Shown: positions 5,502 to 6,477 of the stretch, piece by piece
Layout: the number at the start of each line of letters is the position of its first letter
Position numbering within the stretch: position 1 is the first letter of the stretch
NCBI GenBank assembly: GCA_005883175.1
Contig: VAYV01000161.1
Coordinates: forward strand, 1 to 6,477
Direction of reading: 5' to 3'
Origin: Actinomycetota bacterium
GTDB taxonomy: Bacteria > Actinomycetota > AC-67
DNA: 6,477 bases
The notes under the pieces: model-generated
Told to the model about the DNA's origin: nothing
The model's database searches: none
The model's input: only the letters and a program-made list of their open reading frames with translations
Translations under genes and position numbers: made by a program

Positions 5502-5834
5502 GTGAACGCAGCGTTCTGGATCCTGATGAGCAGCCTGCTGTTGGGCATGCCGCTGGTCTGCGGGGCTGCGGTGGCGATGCTCCCAGTGGGGAGGTTCCCG
5601 CGGCGGGTTCGGGGCCGGCGGATCGTTCCGTACGTGATTTTTCTCCTCGTAGTGAACGGAACGATTCTGTTTGGAGTTGCGCTTTTCCAAGGAGTGACGA
5701 CGCTCATGCACGGGGTCGCCGGAGTGACCGTGGCTGCGGTGCTTGTCATCGCGTACTTCGCGGCTGCGAGAAAGCGCGTCGTCCTTGCGGCGGCTCTAAA
5801 GCTGCAGGACTGGGTCGCATCGGAGACGTCCTAA
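5502..5834 (+). CDS. three-helix membrane protein of unknown function
   Basis: I do not recognise this 110-residue protein. It shows three hydrophobic segments, at about residues 5-28, 41-63 and 70-89. An Arg-rich loop (RFPRRVRGRR, 31-40) lies between the first two, and a basic stretch (ARKR, 89-92) follows the third. By the positive-inside rule the 31-40 loop is cytoplasmic. The third segment should then end cytoplasmic too, which is consistent with the N-terminus outside and C-terminus inside. The tail of about 18 residues is soluble. The GTG start is nine bases after the SDR stop. The only ribosome-like sequence, AAGGA at 5484-5488, is 13 bases upstream, which is long, so translation may depend on coupling to the SDR gene. 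It probably shares that transcript. No catalytic motif is visible. Confidence 0.72.
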   Translation: MNAAFWILMSSLLLGMPLVCGAAVAMLPVGRFPRRVRGRRIVPYVIFLLVVNGTILFGVALFQGVTTLMHGVAGVTVAAVLVIAYFAAARKRVVLAAALKLQDWVASETS

Positions 5835-5869
5835 GTCGGCGCCAGTCGAAGTTGGGTACAAAAATCAAT

Positions 5870-6477
5870 ATGCCCAGGCGCGTCGACGACAAGCTGCTCG
5901 TCTGGGGAGAGATCGAGGAGAACACCATCGCCCAGGCGCGCAAGGCCGCGCGCCTTCCCATCGTCGAAGGGCACGTCGCGCTCATGCCCGACGCGCACAT
6001 CGGGATCGGCGCGACGATCGGCTCGGTTATCCCGACGGAGAACGCGGTCATCCCATCGGCGGTCGGCGTCGACATCGGATGTGGGATGGTCGCCGTGCGG
6101 ACCGATGTGCGGCAGGACCAGCTGCCCGACGACTTGAAGCCGTTGCTCAGGAAGATCGCGCACGCCGTCCCTGCCGGCGTCGGGAAGGGACACGGCCGCG
6201 TCACGAAAGCGGCCGAGGCGTGGCTCGGGTCGCGGAAACCACCTCGAGATCTCTCCGACAAACAGACGAAGACGACGCTGGAGCAGTTCGGCACGCTGGG
6301 CTCGGGGAACCACTTCCTCGAGGTCGCGGTCGACGAAGACGGCCGGACGTGGATCGTCCTCCACTCCGGGAGCCGCGGGATCGGCAATCAGCTGGCGACG
6401 ATGCACATCTCGAAGGCCAAGAAGGACATGAAGCGCGCGCTGGTGTCGTTGGGAGACCCGGACCTCGCCTACTTCGT
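5870..6477 (+). CDS. rtcB: RtcB-family RNA ligase, 3'-partial (cut by the window edge)
   Basis: RtcB joins RNA ends carrying a 2',3'-cyclic or 3'-phosphate to a 5'-OH through a GMP-activated intermediate. It serves tRNA splicing in archaea and eukaryotes and RNA repair in bacteria. The 202 residues present include ALMPDAHIGIGATIGSV (37-53), VGVDIGCGM (65-73) with the metal ligands Asp68 and Cys71, GSGNHFLE (144-151) with Asn147 and His148, and LHSGSRGIGNQ (164-174) with His165. These correspond to Mn2+- and GTP-site residues known from E. coli and Pyrococcus RtcB. The N-terminus is the short form (KLLVWGEIEENTIAQA) of the roughly 390-residue actinobacterial type, so about half the protein, including the guanylylated His, lies beyond the edge. 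The ATG at 5870 is preferred. It lacks a Shine-Dalgarno site and sits behind an A-rich leader, with TTG at 5852 as the alternative start. No archease gene is visible nearby. Confidence 0.93.
   Translation, partial: MPRRVDDKLLVWGEIEENTIAQARKAARLPIVEGHVALMPDAHIGIGATIGSVIPTENAVIPSAVGVDIGCGMVAVRTDVRQDQLPDDLKPLLRKIAHAVPAGVGKGHGRVTKAAEAWLGSRKPPRDLSDKQTKTTLEQFGTLGSGNHFLEVAVDEDGRTWIVLHSGSRGIGNQLATMHISKAKKDMKRALVSLGDPDLAYF

Noticed and set aside
3888..5711. Long open frame of about 600 codons on the minus strand
   Set aside because: It lies antisense to nadB and the SDR gene, its translation is Arg/His/Asp-rich with no recognisable domain, and such frames arise as mirrors of GC-biased coding sequence.

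Overview
The window is GC-rich, densely coding chromosomal DNA. Third codon positions are strongly G/C, there are several GTG starts, and some genes appear leaderless while others have clear Shine-Dalgarno sites. Together with the ParA and RtcB subtypes, this suggests an uncultured or little-studied actinomycete (Actinomycetota). That placement is an inference from composition and remembered family resemblance, not from a search. I see no insertion sequence, tRNA, rRNA, CRISPR array or phage gene.

Layout. Bases 1-253 hold a small one-helix membrane protein whose start may lie outside the window. Bases 320-1474 encode a fold-type I PLP aminotransferase, apparently with its own leaderless promoter, ending in a hairpin plus T-run that overlaps its stop codon. 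Bases 1586-2637 form a tight two-gene unit: a Soj/ParA-type ATPase and a 101-residue four-cysteine zinc-ribbon protein that overlaps it by 4 bp. No parB is visible. Bases 2638-2758 are a convergent intergenic region full of inverted repeats. Bases 3148-2759 (minus strand) encode a small VOC/glyoxalase-fold protein. It is divergent from nadB (L-aspartate oxidase, first step of de novo NAD synthesis), which starts at 3225. As written, nadB is interrupted by a -1 frameshift near 4387-4390, and its unmistakable C-terminal tail continues in another frame to 4549. An SDR dehydrogenase of the MFE-2/3-hydroxyacyl-CoA dehydrogenase-like kind (4566-5492) follows within 20 bp of that tail, then a three-helix membrane protein of unknown function (5502-5834). 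An RtcB RNA ligase begins at 5870 and runs off the right edge.

How the genes relate. Most are housekeeping genes without an obvious shared pathway. The two real functional units are parA with the zinc-ribbon gene (translationally coupled) and probably nadB-SDR-membrane protein (same strand, short gaps). I do not see a convincing new multi-gene system. The points most worth a second look are the nadB frameshift and its unusually compact C-terminal domain, the orphan ParA with its zinc-ribbon partner, the interleaved inverted repeats at 2676-2745, and a shared leaderless-promoter arrangement upstream of the aminotransferase and nadB.
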